From the NCBI GenBank assembly GCA_021372005.1, contig JAJFVC010000017.1:62001-126000 (forward strand): a stretch of 64,000 bases of DNA, in the 5' to 3' direction. The position numbers were made by a program, and so were the translations under genes. Below are positions 26,574-36,251 of this stretch, piece after piece (position 1 is the stretch's first letter; each line of letters starts with the position of its first letter). The stretch is from Planctomycetaceae bacterium. Its GTDB lineage: Bacteria; Planctomycetota; Planctomycetia; Pirellulales; Thermoguttaceae. The notes under the pieces were generated by a model that saw only the letters and a list, made by a program, of their open reading frames with translations, was not told where the DNA came from and made no database searches.

Positions 26574-29500
26574 GTGGCTGCCCAGCGGAATCCCGAACGT
26601 TCGCCCCCCGTGGAATCGCCGAGACCCAAGGCCAAAGCTACGGCATCCAAGCGGCGCAAAAACTGGCCGTGGTGGCTTTTCTTGACGTTGGTGGTTTTGG
26701 TGGTCTGGCTGGCTCCGGCCGTCGTGGCCCATACGCCGCTGATTTCCTGGGGACTGAAACAGGCCACCGCCGATCTGGACGGCGCGGTCTCGATCGGCGG
26801 CGCTTCGTTGGGTTGGTTTTCACCGATCGAGGTCCAAAACGTTGAACTGAAGGATCGCGACGGCGCGACCGTGCTTACGGCGGCCTCGCTCGAAAGCCGG
26901 CGGTGGCTGATCGGATTGCTTTGGAACCACGCCAATCTCGGTCGGTTTTATTTGAACGAGCCAAAACTCTCCTTGGCGGTGCGCGACAACGGCAGCAACG
27001 TCGAAGACTTGGTCGCGAAATATCTTACGGAAACTCCCTCGCCCAAGGCAACCGAGAAAGGCAGCGCCTCGTCGACGTCCTGGCGAGTCGCTCTGGAAAT
27101 CTCCGGCGGCGAACTTGCGATTCTCGATCAACGAACCCGACGCACATGGACGGCCAAAAACTTGAAGGCGGCCTTCGAGATGCTCGACGGCATGGACGGC
27201 CCCATGCAGGCTGAAATCGCCGGCCAATTGCCCGACGGCGCGAACATCGGCTCGCTGTCGGCCAACCTGAAAATCTCAAAACTTTCGGGCGGCGACGGCG
27301 CGGTCAAACTTCATGCCAAGGGCGTGCCGTTGGAGATGTTTCGCGCCGTGGCTTCGCGGTTTGCGCCGGGCACGACGCTTTCCGGGCGGCTCTCGTCCGA
27401 GTTGGACGTCGCCTGGGGCGGCGCGTCGTCCGACGCCAATCGGATGGAGGCCAGCGTGCAAATCGACGCCGGATTGTTCGCCTCGCCGTCGCTGCAAACC
27501 GACGTCGTGCGGCTGGAGCGTTTTCGCGGTGCGTGCCAAGCCAACTGGCGGGCCGGACGCGTGGAGATCCAGCCGTCGTCGGTCGAGTGCGATTTAGGCC
27601 GCGCGTCGTTGTCGGGCGTTGTGTCGTGGAATGAAAAAACCGGCTTTTTCACGGAGGATCTCTCGCGTCTGCAAGGCCAACTCGACGGCCGGATCGATCT
27701 GGCCCGGTTGGCCCATATGCTGCCGGCCGCGTTGCGATTGCGGCGGCAGGTCGACGTTCAGTCGGGCCAGGTGCAGGTGGCGTTGGTCGGTCAATCGACC
27801 CCGGAGGGCATGAAGTGGCGGGCTCACGTCGAGGCCGATCGGCTGGCGGCCGTGGCATCGGGCCGGTCGATCGCCTGGCGGCAACCGTTGTCGCTTCAGT
27901 TGGAGGCCCATCAAAGCGCAGCCGGACCGGTGGTCGATCTGTTGCGGTGCGAGTCGGACTTTTTGAAGATCAACGCCGCCGGCACCGCCGACAAATTGGA
28001 TGCGTCATGGAGCTTTGATCTGAAACAACTGTCCAATCAGTTGGGGCAGTTCGTCGATCTCGGCAAGGGACAATTCTCCGGCGAGGGTTGGGGCAATTTG
28101 GCGTGGCATCGCACGCCGCAGCGACAGTTCGACGCCGACGCCGAACTGCGGCTCCGCAACTTCCAGGTCGGTCCGAACGATCGGCCGTTCTGGCGCGAGG
28201 ACGACCTGATCGCGTTTGCCTCGGCCAAAGGCCAAACCGACTTGGGCGTCGAGACGCGCATCGACTCGGCGACGTTGAGCGTCAAGACGGCGGTGGATCG
28301 GTTGGACGCTCGGCTTGCGCAACCGGTCGCCAATCTGCGCGACGGCGGCGCGTGGCCCGTCCACTTGGAAGCGACCGGACAGTTGCGCAATTGGCCCGGC
28401 CGGCTGGCCGCGTTGTTGGACACGAAGGACTGCCGGTTGGAAGGCGCCTACACGCTGAAGTTGATCGGCACGGCCTCGTCCAACGGTGTCGATGTGCGGC
28501 AAGCCGCGATTTCCGTGCAGCCGTTGCGTGTGGCCTCGCCTTGGTTCAATGCCGACGAATCGCAGTTGGATGTCACGTTGGTCGGGGCGTTCGATCGCGT
28601 TGGGCGTCGGGTCCAGATCGAGCCGGCCAGCCTGGTGTGCCCCAGCGTGATGGTTTTGATGAACAACGTCGTCTTGGCGGTGCCCGCGCAAGGACCGGTG
28701 CAACTTAGCGGCGCGGTGAAATATCAAGGCGACGCCGCACGGGTGCGTCGATGGTTTGCTGCGGCGAATCAACCGTCGAACTGGCAAATCGCCGGACAGG
28801 TCAACGGCTGGGTCCAGATGCGTCAGACCGGCGATACGATTTCGGGCGAGACCGTCAACGAAGTATCCAACCTGGCGGTGGTCGATGCGTCGGGCCAGCA
28901 AGTTCAAGAGCCGCAAGTGCGGCTGGTCGCTCGCGGGTCGTACGACAACCGGACCCGCGCGATGCAAATCGACCAATGCGAGTTGAACTCCAGCGCGCTG
29001 GCGGCCAATGCGGCGGGACGCGTGGCCCCGGCCGCAGGCGTCGAAAACGCGCAGATCGACGCGCAAATCAACTACGATCTGGAACGATTGGCCCTGTTGC
29101 TCCGGCCCTATCTCGGTCCGAATGTTCGCGTGGTCGGCCGTGGCGCATCGCCGGCGTGGTATCGAGGACCGCTCACGTGGGCGGCGGGTCAGGCGGGCGT
29201 CGGCGTCCGATGGGATTCGGCCGATCTGTATGGCGTCACGTTGGGCCCCGGCGAGTTGAAGGCTGCAATGGCCAACGGCGTCGTCCAAGTTGCGCCGCTC
29301 GATCTGGCTCTCAACGGCGGACGGCTGCGGCTTGCGCCAAACCTGCGCGTGGCGGCCAGTCCGATGGAGTTGCTGCTGCCGAAGGGACCGTTGGCCGAGC
29401 GGATTCAAATCGACGGCCGGATGTGTGCGGCGGGACTGAAATACATCGCCCCTGTGTTGGCCGACGCGGCCACGGTGCAAGGGGCGTTCTCGATCGACTT

Positions 29501-30023
29501 GGACGACAAGGACGGCCGCCCCCCGTGTCGCATTCCGTTGAGCCGTCCCTCGTCGGGCGAGCTGACCGGGCGGTTCACGGTGCATTCAATCGAAGTCGGG
29601 CCTGGTCCCATGACGCGCGCGTTATCGGTGTTTTTGAGCCGCGAAACATCGGCTCGGCTCCGGCAAGAATCGGTCGTGACGTTCCAGATGGTCAACGGCC
29701 GGGTTTATCATCAAGGCCTGGAACTGGTGTTTCCAGAGTTCACTCTTCGCACATACGGCTATGTAGGGATCTTCAATCAAGAGCTCGCCATCATGGCTGA
29801 ACTGCCGGTGCCGCCGAAATGGCTGCAAAAAAATCCGGCATTGGCCCAGGCCATGCGCAACGAGACGCTCCGCATTCCGATCCACGGTACGCTCAGTAAA
29901 CCGCAACTGGATCAAAAAACCATGGCGGAGCTGAACCGGAAGTTTTTGCAGAAGGCCGCCGGTTCGCTGATCGAGGGTGAGCTGAACAAGCAGTTCGATC
30001 GTTTGTTGGGGCCAAAGAAATAA
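26574..30023 (+). CDS. AsmA/TamB-like membrane-anchored large protein
   Basis: The 1149-residue protein has a short basic Pro-rich N terminus, one membrane anchor at about residues 29-50 (WWLFLTLVVLVVWLAP) and then a very long beta-rich body with repeated strand patterns. An AsmA-like N-terminal segment (GAVSIGGASLGWFSPIEVQN) and a C-terminal region with LSVFLSRETSARLRQE and FPEFTLRTYGYVGI are recognisable. Members of the superfamily form bridge-like proteins between the inner and outer membranes and are linked to phospholipid transport. The start is GTG 26574, supported by GGGAGG 8 bases upstream. It is divergent from prfB. Confidence 0.75.
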   Translation: MAAQRNPERSPPVESPRPKAKATASKRRKNWPWWLFLTLVVLVVWLAPAVVAHTPLISWGLKQATADLDGAVSIGGASLGWFSPIEVQNVELKDRDGATVLTAASLESRRWLIGLLWNHANLGRFYLNEPKLSLAVRDNGSNVEDLVAKYLTETPSPKATEKGSASSTSWRVALEISGGELAILDQRTRRTWTAKNLKAAFEMLDGMDGPMQAEIAGQLPDGANIGSLSANLKISKLSGGDGAVKLHAKGVPLEMFRAVASRFAPGTTLSGRLSSELDVAWGGASSDANRMEASVQIDAGLFASPSLQTDVVRLERFRGACQANWRAGRVEIQPSSVECDLGRASLSGVVSWNEKTGFFTEDLSRLQGQLDGRIDLARLAHMLPAALRLRRQVDVQSGQVQVALVGQSTPEGMKWRAHVEADRLAAVASGRSIAWRQPLSLQLEAHQSAAGPVVDLLRCESDFLKINAAGTADKLDASWSFDLKQLSNQLGQFVDLGKGQFSGEGWGNLAWHRTPQRQFDADAELRLRNFQVGPNDRPFWREDDLIAFASAKGQTDLGVETRIDSATLSVKTAVDRLDARLAQPVANLRDGGAWPVHLEATGQLRNWPGRLAALLDTKDCRLEGAYTLKLIGTASSNGVDVRQAAISVQPLRVASPWFNADESQLDVTLVGAFDRVGRRVQIEPASLVCPSVMVLMNNVVLAVPAQGPVQLSGAVKYQGDAARVRRWFAAANQPSNWQIAGQVNGWVQMRQTGDTISGETVNEVSNLAVVDASGQQVQEPQVRLVARGSYDNRTRAMQIDQCELNSSALAANAAGRVAPAAGVENAQIDAQINYDLERLALLLRPYLGPNVRVVGRGASPAWYRGPLTWAAGQAGVGVRWDSADLYGVTLGPGELKAAMANGVVQVAPLDLALNGGRLRLAPNLRVAASPMELLLPKGPLAERIQIDGRMCAAGLKYIAPVLADAATVQGAFSIDLDDKDGRPPCRIPLSRPSSGELTGRFTVHSIEVGPGPMTRALSVFLSRETSARLRQESVVTFQMVNGRVYHQGLELVFPEFTLRTYGYVGIFNQELAIMAELPVPPKWLQKNPALAQAMRNETLRIPIHGTLSKPQLDQKTMAELNRKFLQKAAGSLIEGELNKQFDRLLGPKK

Positions 30024-30043
30024 CGGTCGGATACGAAAAACGG

Positions 30044-30799
30044 ATGACGGACCATTCCATGCGACTCCTCCTGCTGGGCACGAACGGCTACCATCCCAAC
30101 GACCGGCGGCAAACCGCTTGTCTGTTGTTGCCGGAATGCGGCGTGATGCTCGACGCTGGCACGGCGGTCTATCGAGCCACAGATTATTTAATCGGATCGG
30201 AGCTGGATATTTTTCTCAGTCACGTCCATCTGGACCATGTGGTCGGACTGACGTTTTTGTTCAGCATTCAGGATGCCCATCCATTGCGTCGAGTGACGAT
30301 CCACGCGGCGGCCGACAAACTGGCGGCGCTCCAAGAGCATTTGTTTGCCTCGCCGTTGTTTCCCGTGATACCGTCGTGCGAGTTTCGAGCGCTGGCGGAC
30401 CATGTGCCGTTGGCCGACGGCGGGCGGCTCACGCATTTTCCCTTAAAACACCGGGGCGGCTCGATCGGCTACCGGCTCGATTGGCCCGGCCATTCGATGG
30501 CCTACGTGACCGATACGACCGCGTCGCCCGAGGCCGACTACGCCGAGGCTGTGCGCGGGGTCGATCTGCTGGTACATGAATGCTATTGCAACGACGCCCA
30601 GTCGGAACGGGCCGCAAAGTTGGGGCACAGCCACACGACGGCCGTTGCGCAACTGGCTCGGCAAGCCGGCGTCGGACGGCTCGTGCTGGTTCATTTCGAT
30701 CCAACCGCTCCTATCGACGATCCCGTCGGATTGGCGACGGCTCAGGTTGTTTTTCCGAATACGACGTTGGGCGAGGATCGAATGGAGTTATGTTTCTAA
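30044..30799 (+). CDS. MBL-fold (RNase Z-like) hydrolase
   Basis: The 251-residue protein has the metallo-beta-lactamase fold. SHVHLDH at about residues 59-65 gives the zinc ligands, Asp in VTDTTASPE, His in LVHECYCND and His in KLGHSHTTAVAQLA complete the binuclear site. The layout resembles the RNase Z/ElaC group, but the exosite arm of tRNA-processing RNase Z is not evident, so it may act on another phosphodiester. It follows the AsmA-like gene by 20 bases, on the same strand. An in-frame ATG at 30059 is an alternative start. Confidence 0.8.
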   Translation: MTDHSMRLLLLGTNGYHPNDRRQTACLLLPECGVMLDAGTAVYRATDYLIGSELDIFLSHVHLDHVVGLTFLFSIQDAHPLRRVTIHAAADKLAALQEHLFASPLFPVIPSCEFRALADHVPLADGGRLTHFPLKHRGGSIGYRLDWPGHSMAYVTDTTASPEADYAEAVRGVDLLVHECYCNDAQSERAAKLGHSHTTAVAQLARQAGVGRLVLVHFDPTAPIDDPVGLATAQVVFPNTTLGEDRMELCF

Positions 30800-30814
30800 C
30801 GTGGGTTCGCCCCG

Positions 30815-31987
30815 TCATCGCTGCACAATTCTTCGCAGCAGAAAAATGGCGGGGATGGAGATCAACACGTTGGCCGTCCAGAAGGAACACGGCGGCAGCG
30901 TGCCCGACGTCGAAAGCCCCTGGCTGAACATCAGCAGCGGATAGTAGAGGGCTAAAATCGGCAAAAAGCAAACGAAAAAATTGGTTAGCACATCGGCGTG
31001 ACGCAAACGTATGGCTACGGGCGTGCCCAATAGCGCAAAGCACAAGCAGGTGAATCCGTTGGCCCAACGGCGATACGGCTCGGCCCGCAATTTGTTGATT
31101 TGTTGTCGTTGTTCGGCGATCTTTTCAGCATCCTTTGGCGACGGTGGATTGCCGAGGGCCTGATTGGCGTCGCGGAGCCGCTCCAATCGCCGCACGACGC
31201 CTTCCAGTTCCGCCACTCGAACGGGCACATCCTTCGTCGCAATCCAATCCTGATGATACCGATCGGGCGGCGGGATGACGATCGGGATGGGGATTTCCTC
31301 GGTGCCGAGCGATTTCAGCCCGATCTTGCCCGTCCCCTGTTGTTGAATGTCGACGTTGTTATGACGGCAAACGATTCGCACCAGATGGGCCTTCAGATCG
31401 GCGTGCAACTCGGCCTCGGCCGATCGTAGGATGATCTTTGAGGATCCTTTGATGGTGATCGTGGGATCGATCAGTTTCGGGCTCTCGCCGCCACGTTGCG
31501 GATTCTGGACGCCGCGAACCGTGATGGCAAATTGATCGGAGTTATACGCATGATTTCGCTGCAACATGCTGTAGGCGATGTCTTCGACCGACTCGGCAAG
31601 AATGCGCTGAAAGGCCGGCTTGCATTGGGTGGCCGCAAGTTCGTACATGTACACCGTGCCAAGACTCAAAAAGCTCGCCAACACGATCACCGGCCAGACG
31701 ATGGCCATTGGACTGATGCCTGCCGACTTGATCGCCACCACCTCGTTCGCTCCGGTCATCCGGCCAAAGACGCTGCACACCGAAAACAGCATGGATGTTG
31801 GGATCGTGATGCCCAACACCTGCGGTAGAATGCATGGCATGATCCGAATCATGACCGTTCCGGGCAGTCCTTGTTTGAGGCCTTCCTGCAAGACCACGCC
31901 GAAGGTGACGACCAATGTCAGAGCAGCCAGCGCCGCCAAGAAAAACTTCAGCACCTCCCAGATGACATAGCGTGTCAAAATGTACAT
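30815..31987 (-). CDS. lptF: LptF/LptG-family LPS export permease
   Basis: The 390-residue protein shows the YjgP/YjgQ layout: three N-terminal membrane helices (TRYVIWEVLKFFLAALA, then TSMLFSVCSVFGRM, then VIVLASFLSLGTVYMYEL), a periplasmic beta-jellyroll at about 125-260, a charged coiled-coil insert at about 262-305 and three C-terminal membrane helices. The cytoplasmic coupling segment MTGANEVVAIKSAGISP is well conserved. LptF and LptG with the LptB ATPase extract LPS from the inner membrane. No partner gene adjoins it. The start at ATG 31987 lacks a clear ribosome site; longer frames begin with TTG at 32032. Confidence 0.83.
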   Translation of the reverse strand: MYILTRYVIWEVLKFFLAALAALTLVVTFGVVLQEGLKQGLPGTVMIRIMPCILPQVLGITIPTSMLFSVCSVFGRMTGANEVVAIKSAGISPMAIVWPVIVLASFLSLGTVYMYELAATQCKPAFQRILAESVEDIAYSMLQRNHAYNSDQFAITVRGVQNPQRGGESPKLIDPTITIKGSSKIILRSAEAELHADLKAHLVRIVCRHNNVDIQQQGTGKIGLKSLGTEEIPIPIVIPPPDRYHQDWIATKDVPVRVAELEGVVRRLERLRDANQALGNPPSPKDAEKIAEQRQQINKLRAEPYRRWANGFTCLCFALLGTPVAIRLRHADVLTNFFVCFLPILALYYPLLMFSQGLSTSGTLPPCSFWTANVLISIPAIFLLRRIVQR

Positions 31988-32241
31988 GATGGGCTGGATT
32001 GTGAAGCTTGTCGCCACGAAGGTCAAGTTCAATTATCGGCCGTGGTGGGGGCGAGACGGTATTCCGTCTCCGATCTCGTGGGATCGTCCCCCCTCTCTCG
32101 GTTGCTCTTGACCCTGATATCGGAAGTTTAGTATCCTTCTTGTCCGACAGGGCCGTATGGGGATCCTGTGGTGCGCGGGGCGCGTCGAGACAAGGACGAA
32201 ACGGGTCGCCCGACCTGCGGCGACGTGCACGAGGGAATCGC

Positions 32242-33519
32242 ATGGAAGCGTGTGGGGTCACGGCCTATCTGGTGTTGGCCGGCGCGATCATCATCGAATC
32301 GCTCCTGTTGGCGTTGCTGACGTGGGAGCACCGTCGCTACGTCCGCAGTTGCATGCGTAATCTTTCGCGACATCAACCGGACGGACGAGTCGCGTTGTTC
32401 GTGCCGTGCAAAGGGCTCGATTTGGATCTGGCGGGCAATCTGCGGGCGATCCTTCGGCAAGATTGCGACAACTATGAGGTGACGTTCATCGTCGAGAACA
32501 TCGACGATCCCGCCTATGAAGCCATCCGACATGCGATGTCGAGGCATCCGTGGGTGCCGGCGAAGGTCGTGGTGGCGGGCCGCGCCGCCGATTGCGGCCA
32601 AAAGGTGCACAACCTGTTGGTCGCCACCGAGCATCTTTCCCAACGCATCCAATATCTGGCGTTCGTCGATTCCGACGCGCGTCCTCGGCCCGAGTGGCTT
32701 CGGGCGCTGGTGTCTCGGCTCGATCGTCCGAACTTAGGCGCAGTGACCGGTTATCGCTGGTTCACGCCCGATCGTTCGACGGTCGCCAATGCGTTGGTCT
32801 ACAGCATGAATTGCGACGTCATGTCGTTTCTGACGCGCAGCAGCCATCATCTGATTTGGGGCGGCTCATGGGCGATCCGCCGCGATGTGTTTGAATCGAT
32901 CGAGTTGCGCGACGCTTGGCAACGCACGTTGAGCGACGACTTGGTGGCCAGCCGGTTGATGCGGAGTCACGGGCTGGAGGTGCGGTTCGAGCCGGCCTGC
33001 GTAGTGGCCTCGCCGCTGGACGCCTCGATGGGCGAGGCGATGTCGTTCATTCGCCGGCAGTATCTGATCGCCCGGCTGTACACGTTCGATTGGTGGCTCT
33101 TTTCGCTGCTGGCGACTACGTTTTCCAATCTCATCTGGATCGGCAATCTAGCCGTGCTGACGCTCAGCTTGCTGACCGGCTCGCCGTCGCCGTGGATTCC
33201 GATTACGGTCAGCGCCATGCTCTATCTGGTGACGGTCTGCCGCGGCTGGCTGCGGCAAGATCTGGTGCAAACGTACTTCCCGCAGTGGGAGGGCGTTTCA
33301 CGACAAATCCGTCGGCTCGATGTATGGGCGAATCCACTGGTCGAATTGGCCCATTGGATCGGCGTGGTCAGCTCGACGTTCGGCCGCTTCGTCCATTGGC
33401 GAGGCATCGGTTATCAAGTGCTGCCCGGCGGACAGGTGCAAACGATCGTGCGCAACGATGCCGATGAGTCGTCGGAAGAGGAGGACGCCGAGCCGTTTTT
33501 GTACGCCAAGGCGGGATAA
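32242..33519 (+). CDS. Membrane GT2/GT21-like glycosyltransferase (HpnI-like)
   Basis: The 425-residue protein has an N-terminal membrane anchor (about 8-30), a GT-A catalytic domain at about 45-290 with VDSDARPRPEWL as DXD region, WGGSWAIRRDVF as acceptor-binding motif and TLSDDLVASRL as the catalytic acidic patch, and two or three C-terminal membrane helices. This layout is shared with ceramide glucosyltransferase and with HpnI, which transfers N-acetylglucosamine to bacteriohopanetetrol. The lipid acceptor here is not known. The ATG at 32242 is chosen because residues before it are not protein-like. Confidence 0.75.
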   Translation: MEACGVTAYLVLAGAIIIESLLLALLTWEHRRYVRSCMRNLSRHQPDGRVALFVPCKGLDLDLAGNLRAILRQDCDNYEVTFIVENIDDPAYEAIRHAMSRHPWVPAKVVVAGRAADCGQKVHNLLVATEHLSQRIQYLAFVDSDARPRPEWLRALVSRLDRPNLGAVTGYRWFTPDRSTVANALVYSMNCDVMSFLTRSSHHLIWGGSWAIRRDVFESIELRDAWQRTLSDDLVASRLMRSHGLEVRFEPACVVASPLDASMGEAMSFIRRQYLIARLYTFDWWLFSLLATTFSNLIWIGNLAVLTLSLLTGSPSPWIPITVSAMLYLVTVCRGWLRQDLVQTYFPQWEGVSRQIRRLDVWANPLVELAHWIGVVSSTFGRFVHWRGIGYQVLPGGQVQTIVRNDADESSEEEDAEPFLYAKAG

Positions 33520-33535
33520 TCGAAGCGGCTGCGTG

Positions 33536-34261
33536 CTATCGTCCAAACAACCCGAGCGAAAAGATGATTCTCAGCGCGGCCAACGCCTCGCCGCCGTCGA
33601 TCTTGGATACGCCTCGCTGCCGATCGACGAACACGATGGGACTCTCGCCGAACCGGGCGCCGAGTCGCTTCAGCCGCCACAGGATTTCTTCCTGGAACGA
33701 ATAACCTCGGCTTCGGATTGCGCCGAAATCGAGTCGGGCAAGCGTGGCGGTCCGATAGCAACGAAACGCCCCGCTGCAATCATGCGGCCGCAGTCGGAGC
33801 AGACACCGCGCATAAAGATTCACGGCCCGACTCATCCACTGACGATGCCGCGGCCAGCCTTCGACTCCGCCGCCGGCGACGTAGCGCGAGCCGATCATCA
33901 CATCGACCGGCGGCCCATCGGGCGGATCCATGCCGGCCAACAACGCCGGCAAATATTTGGGCGGATGGCTGAAATCGGCATCCATGTTCAATACGTAACG
34001 ATAACCGTGCTCGATGGCGTATCGCATGCCGGCCACGGTGGCCGTTCCCAGCCCGAGCTTGCCCGGGCGATGTAGGCAAGCGACGCGCGGATCCTCAGTT
34101 CGTTTTCGGTCCACCCAATCGCCGGTGCCGTCGGGCGAATGGTCGTCGATCACCAGAAGATCGACGTTCGGGACGAAACGAAAAATGTCCTCGACCAGCT
34201 GAGGCAGGTTTTCCATTTCGTTATAAGTCGCTACGGTGACGAGTGTTTCCGCGTTTCCCAT
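33536..34261 (-). CDS. Polyprenol-phosphate mannosyltransferase-like
   Basis: The 241-residue protein is a GT2 enzyme of the dolichol/polyprenol-phosphate mannose synthase type: LVTVATYNEMENLPQLV at the start, LLVIDDHSPDGTGDWV, NMDADFSHPPKYLP with the DXD, and GSRYVAGGGVEGW and a GYSFQEEILWR segment that are diagnostic. It lacks C-terminal membrane helices, as in bacterial short forms. It would make polyprenyl-phosphate-mannose for membrane-side glycosylation. ATG 34261 gives the best match to the family start; the frame continues upstream to 34282. Confidence 0.85.
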   Translation of the reverse strand: MGNAETLVTVATYNEMENLPQLVEDIFRFVPNVDLLVIDDHSPDGTGDWVDRKRTEDPRVACLHRPGKLGLGTATVAGMRYAIEHGYRYVLNMDADFSHPPKYLPALLAGMDPPDGPPVDVMIGSRYVAGGGVEGWPRHRQWMSRAVNLYARCLLRLRPHDCSGAFRCYRTATLARLDFGAIRSRGYSFQEEILWRLKRLGARFGESPIVFVDRQRGVSKIDGGEALAALRIIFSLGLFGR

Positions 34262-34417
34262 GATGCAGAAATCGTAATGCAAACAGGGAGTCTTGTCTAG
34301 TATCGGGCGATGGGACGAAGTAAAATGCGAATCGCCGATTTTCGGCCAATTCTTCTCTCGGCGGTTTGCCTTGTTTTCTTCGTCGACGGAAAAAAGCGGT
34401 TAAAAGCCTGCAAGTTG

Positions 34418-34423
34418 TAGAAT
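34418..34423 (+). promoter_or_regulatory. -10 box of leaderless GTPase gene
   Basis: TAGAAT lies 7 bases before ATG 34431, so transcription should begin at about the start codon. The ATG at 34422 overlaps this box, which argues for the later start. No good -35 element is visible. Confidence 0.45.
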
Positions 34424-34430
34424 GCCCGTC

Positions 34431-36251
34431 ATGTCGACCTACCGATCGTTTGCCGCCGAAGTGCAAAGGTTCGACCGAGCGTTGGCCGCTTTGGAGCCGT
34501 TGGCGGCCGCCGTGGGCGTTGCGTCGCCTCGGGGGAGCGAGTGGTTCGATCTGTTGCATCGCAAGCTGCTGGCCCAGTTGGATCTGCCGCCGTTGTTGGT
34601 TGTCGCGGTCGTCGGCGGAACGAACATCGGCAAGTCCGTGCTTTTCAATCACTTGGTTGGCGATCGGGCCAGCGCTTCAAGCCCGTTGGCCGCCGGCACG
34701 AAACATCCCGTGTGTGTGACGCCGCCGGACTTGGCCGATCCGCGATTGTTGCAGCGACTGTTCGAGTCGTTCATGCTTTGTCCGTGGCGGTCGCCCGACG
34801 AGCCGTTGAACGATTCGCCGGAGAATCGGTTGTTTTGGCGCATCGGGACGACGATGCCGCCGAGGCTTTTGTTGTTGGATGCGCCCGATGTGGATTCCGA
34901 CGCGACGGTCAATTGGGACCGTGCCCGGGCGATTCGTCAATCGGCCGACGTGTTGGTGGCCGTGTTGACCCAGCAAAAGTACAACGACGCGGCGGTCAAA
35001 GCGTTTTTTCGAGAGGCCGTCGAGGCTCAGAAGCCGATCGTCGTGGTGTTCAATCAGTGCGACCTAGAGGCCGACCGCGCGTATTGGCCGCAGTGGCTTG
35101 CGACATTTTGCGAGCACACCGGCGCTCGTCCGTCGCTGGTCTATGTGGTTCCCTACGATCGTCGGGCGGCCGAATCGTTGTGTTTGTCGTTTTTCGCCGT
35201 AACGGGCGATCAGAGCGGAGCGATTCAACCGGCCAATCCGCGCGAAGATCTGGCGTCGCTCCGTTTTGATGAGATCAAGATTCAAACGTTTCAGGGGGCG
35301 CTGCGTCGCGTGGTCGACCCGCAGCGAGGCGCGCCGGCCTATTTGGAAACCATCCGCGCGGCGGCCGAATCCTTCGCCTCGGCCGCGTCGGCGCTGGAGG
35401 CCGGCGAAATGGCGCGAGTCACTTGGCCCAGCCTGCCAACCCGCGTGTTGGTCGATGAAATTCGTCGTTGGTGGGACGATTCGCGTCAGCCATGGTCGCG
35501 TCAGATTCACGGTTTTTACCGTACGCTTGGGCGCGGCGCCACCTGGCCGGTTCGAACGGCGTGGAATGCGATGGCCGGCCCGCCGTCCGATCCCTTGGAA
35601 GTTTTTGGACGTCAGCAGCGCGAGGCGGTCGTGTCGGCGGTCGAAAAATTGCTCGACCAGTTGGATCGACTTTCTCAGGTCGGCAACGACACGTTGCGTC
35701 CCCGCCTGCAACGATTGTTGAGCGGTCGAGTCCGAGCGGATTTGTTGGCCGAGGTCGAGGCGGCGCAGCAAAACTTGCCGGCCGTCGATCAGCCGTATCG
35801 AGATTTTTTGCGAGAAGAGTTGGATGGATGGCGTCGTGAGAATCCACGGGCGGTTCGATTCTTGCAGTCGCTCGACCACGCCGCGGCCATTGCGAGGCCG
35901 GTCCTCACCGTGGGACTTTTTTTCACGGGATTGCACGTGGCGGGCGATTTGGTCGGGCAGGCCGCCACGGGTACGCTGGTTAGTCATGCGGCCACGGAAG
36001 CGGCAATTGCGGGCGGGATTACCGGCGGCGGCGAGGCCCTTTTGACCGGCGCGGGCGAAGGCGTTCGGCAAGCGGCCGGGCGATTGTTCAGCCGGCTTCA
36101 GTCGCAGTACGCCAAACAACGCGCCCACTGGCTGGCCGAATGGCTCGAACGAGAATTGCTCGGCGATTTGCTGGACGAATTGCGCCGCGGCGCGGAGATT
36201 GTCAAAACGCCTGAATTCTTGGAGGCGGAAGCCATAGTGAAGACGCTCTAA
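34431..36251 (+). CDS. Second dynamin-like GTPase, C-terminal hydrophobic region
   Basis: The 606-residue protein has a GTPase domain at about 50-280: P-loop GGTNIGKS (62-69), an AGTKHP switch I with conserved Thr, G3 DAPDVDS and G4 NQCD (about 207). A helical middle follows, then a long hydrophobic Gly/Ala-rich stretch at about 485-540 (ARPVLTVGLFFTGLHVA and TGGGEALLTG) and a charged helical tail. Size and order of parts match the GTPase at 18853-20655, although the sequences differ. The pair may work as two partner GTPases in membrane remodelling. The start ATG is set by the nearby -10 box. Confidence 0.8.
   Translation: MSTYRSFAAEVQRFDRALAALEPLAAAVGVASPRGSEWFDLLHRKLLAQLDLPPLLVVAVVGGTNIGKSVLFNHLVGDRASASSPLAAGTKHPVCVTPPDLADPRLLQRLFESFMLCPWRSPDEPLNDSPENRLFWRIGTTMPPRLLLLDAPDVDSDATVNWDRARAIRQSADVLVAVLTQQKYNDAAVKAFFREAVEAQKPIVVVFNQCDLEADRAYWPQWLATFCEHTGARPSLVYVVPYDRRAAESLCLSFFAVTGDQSGAIQPANPREDLASLRFDEIKIQTFQGALRRVVDPQRGAPAYLETIRAAAESFASAASALEAGEMARVTWPSLPTRVLVDEIRRWWDDSRQPWSRQIHGFYRTLGRGATWPVRTAWNAMAGPPSDPLEVFGRQQREAVVSAVEKLLDQLDRLSQVGNDTLRPRLQRLLSGRVRADLLAEVEAAQQNLPAVDQPYRDFLREELDGWRRENPRAVRFLQSLDHAAAIARPVLTVGLFFTGLHVAGDLVGQAATGTLVSHAATEAAIAGGITGGGEALLTGAGEGVRQAAGRLFSRLQSQYAKQRAHWLAEWLERELLGDLLDELRRGAEIVKTPEFLEAEAIVKTL

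Noticed and set aside
28005-29585. 526-codon frame antisense to the AsmA-like gene
   Set aside because: No start context or domain; the sense frame shows AsmA-like patterns throughout.
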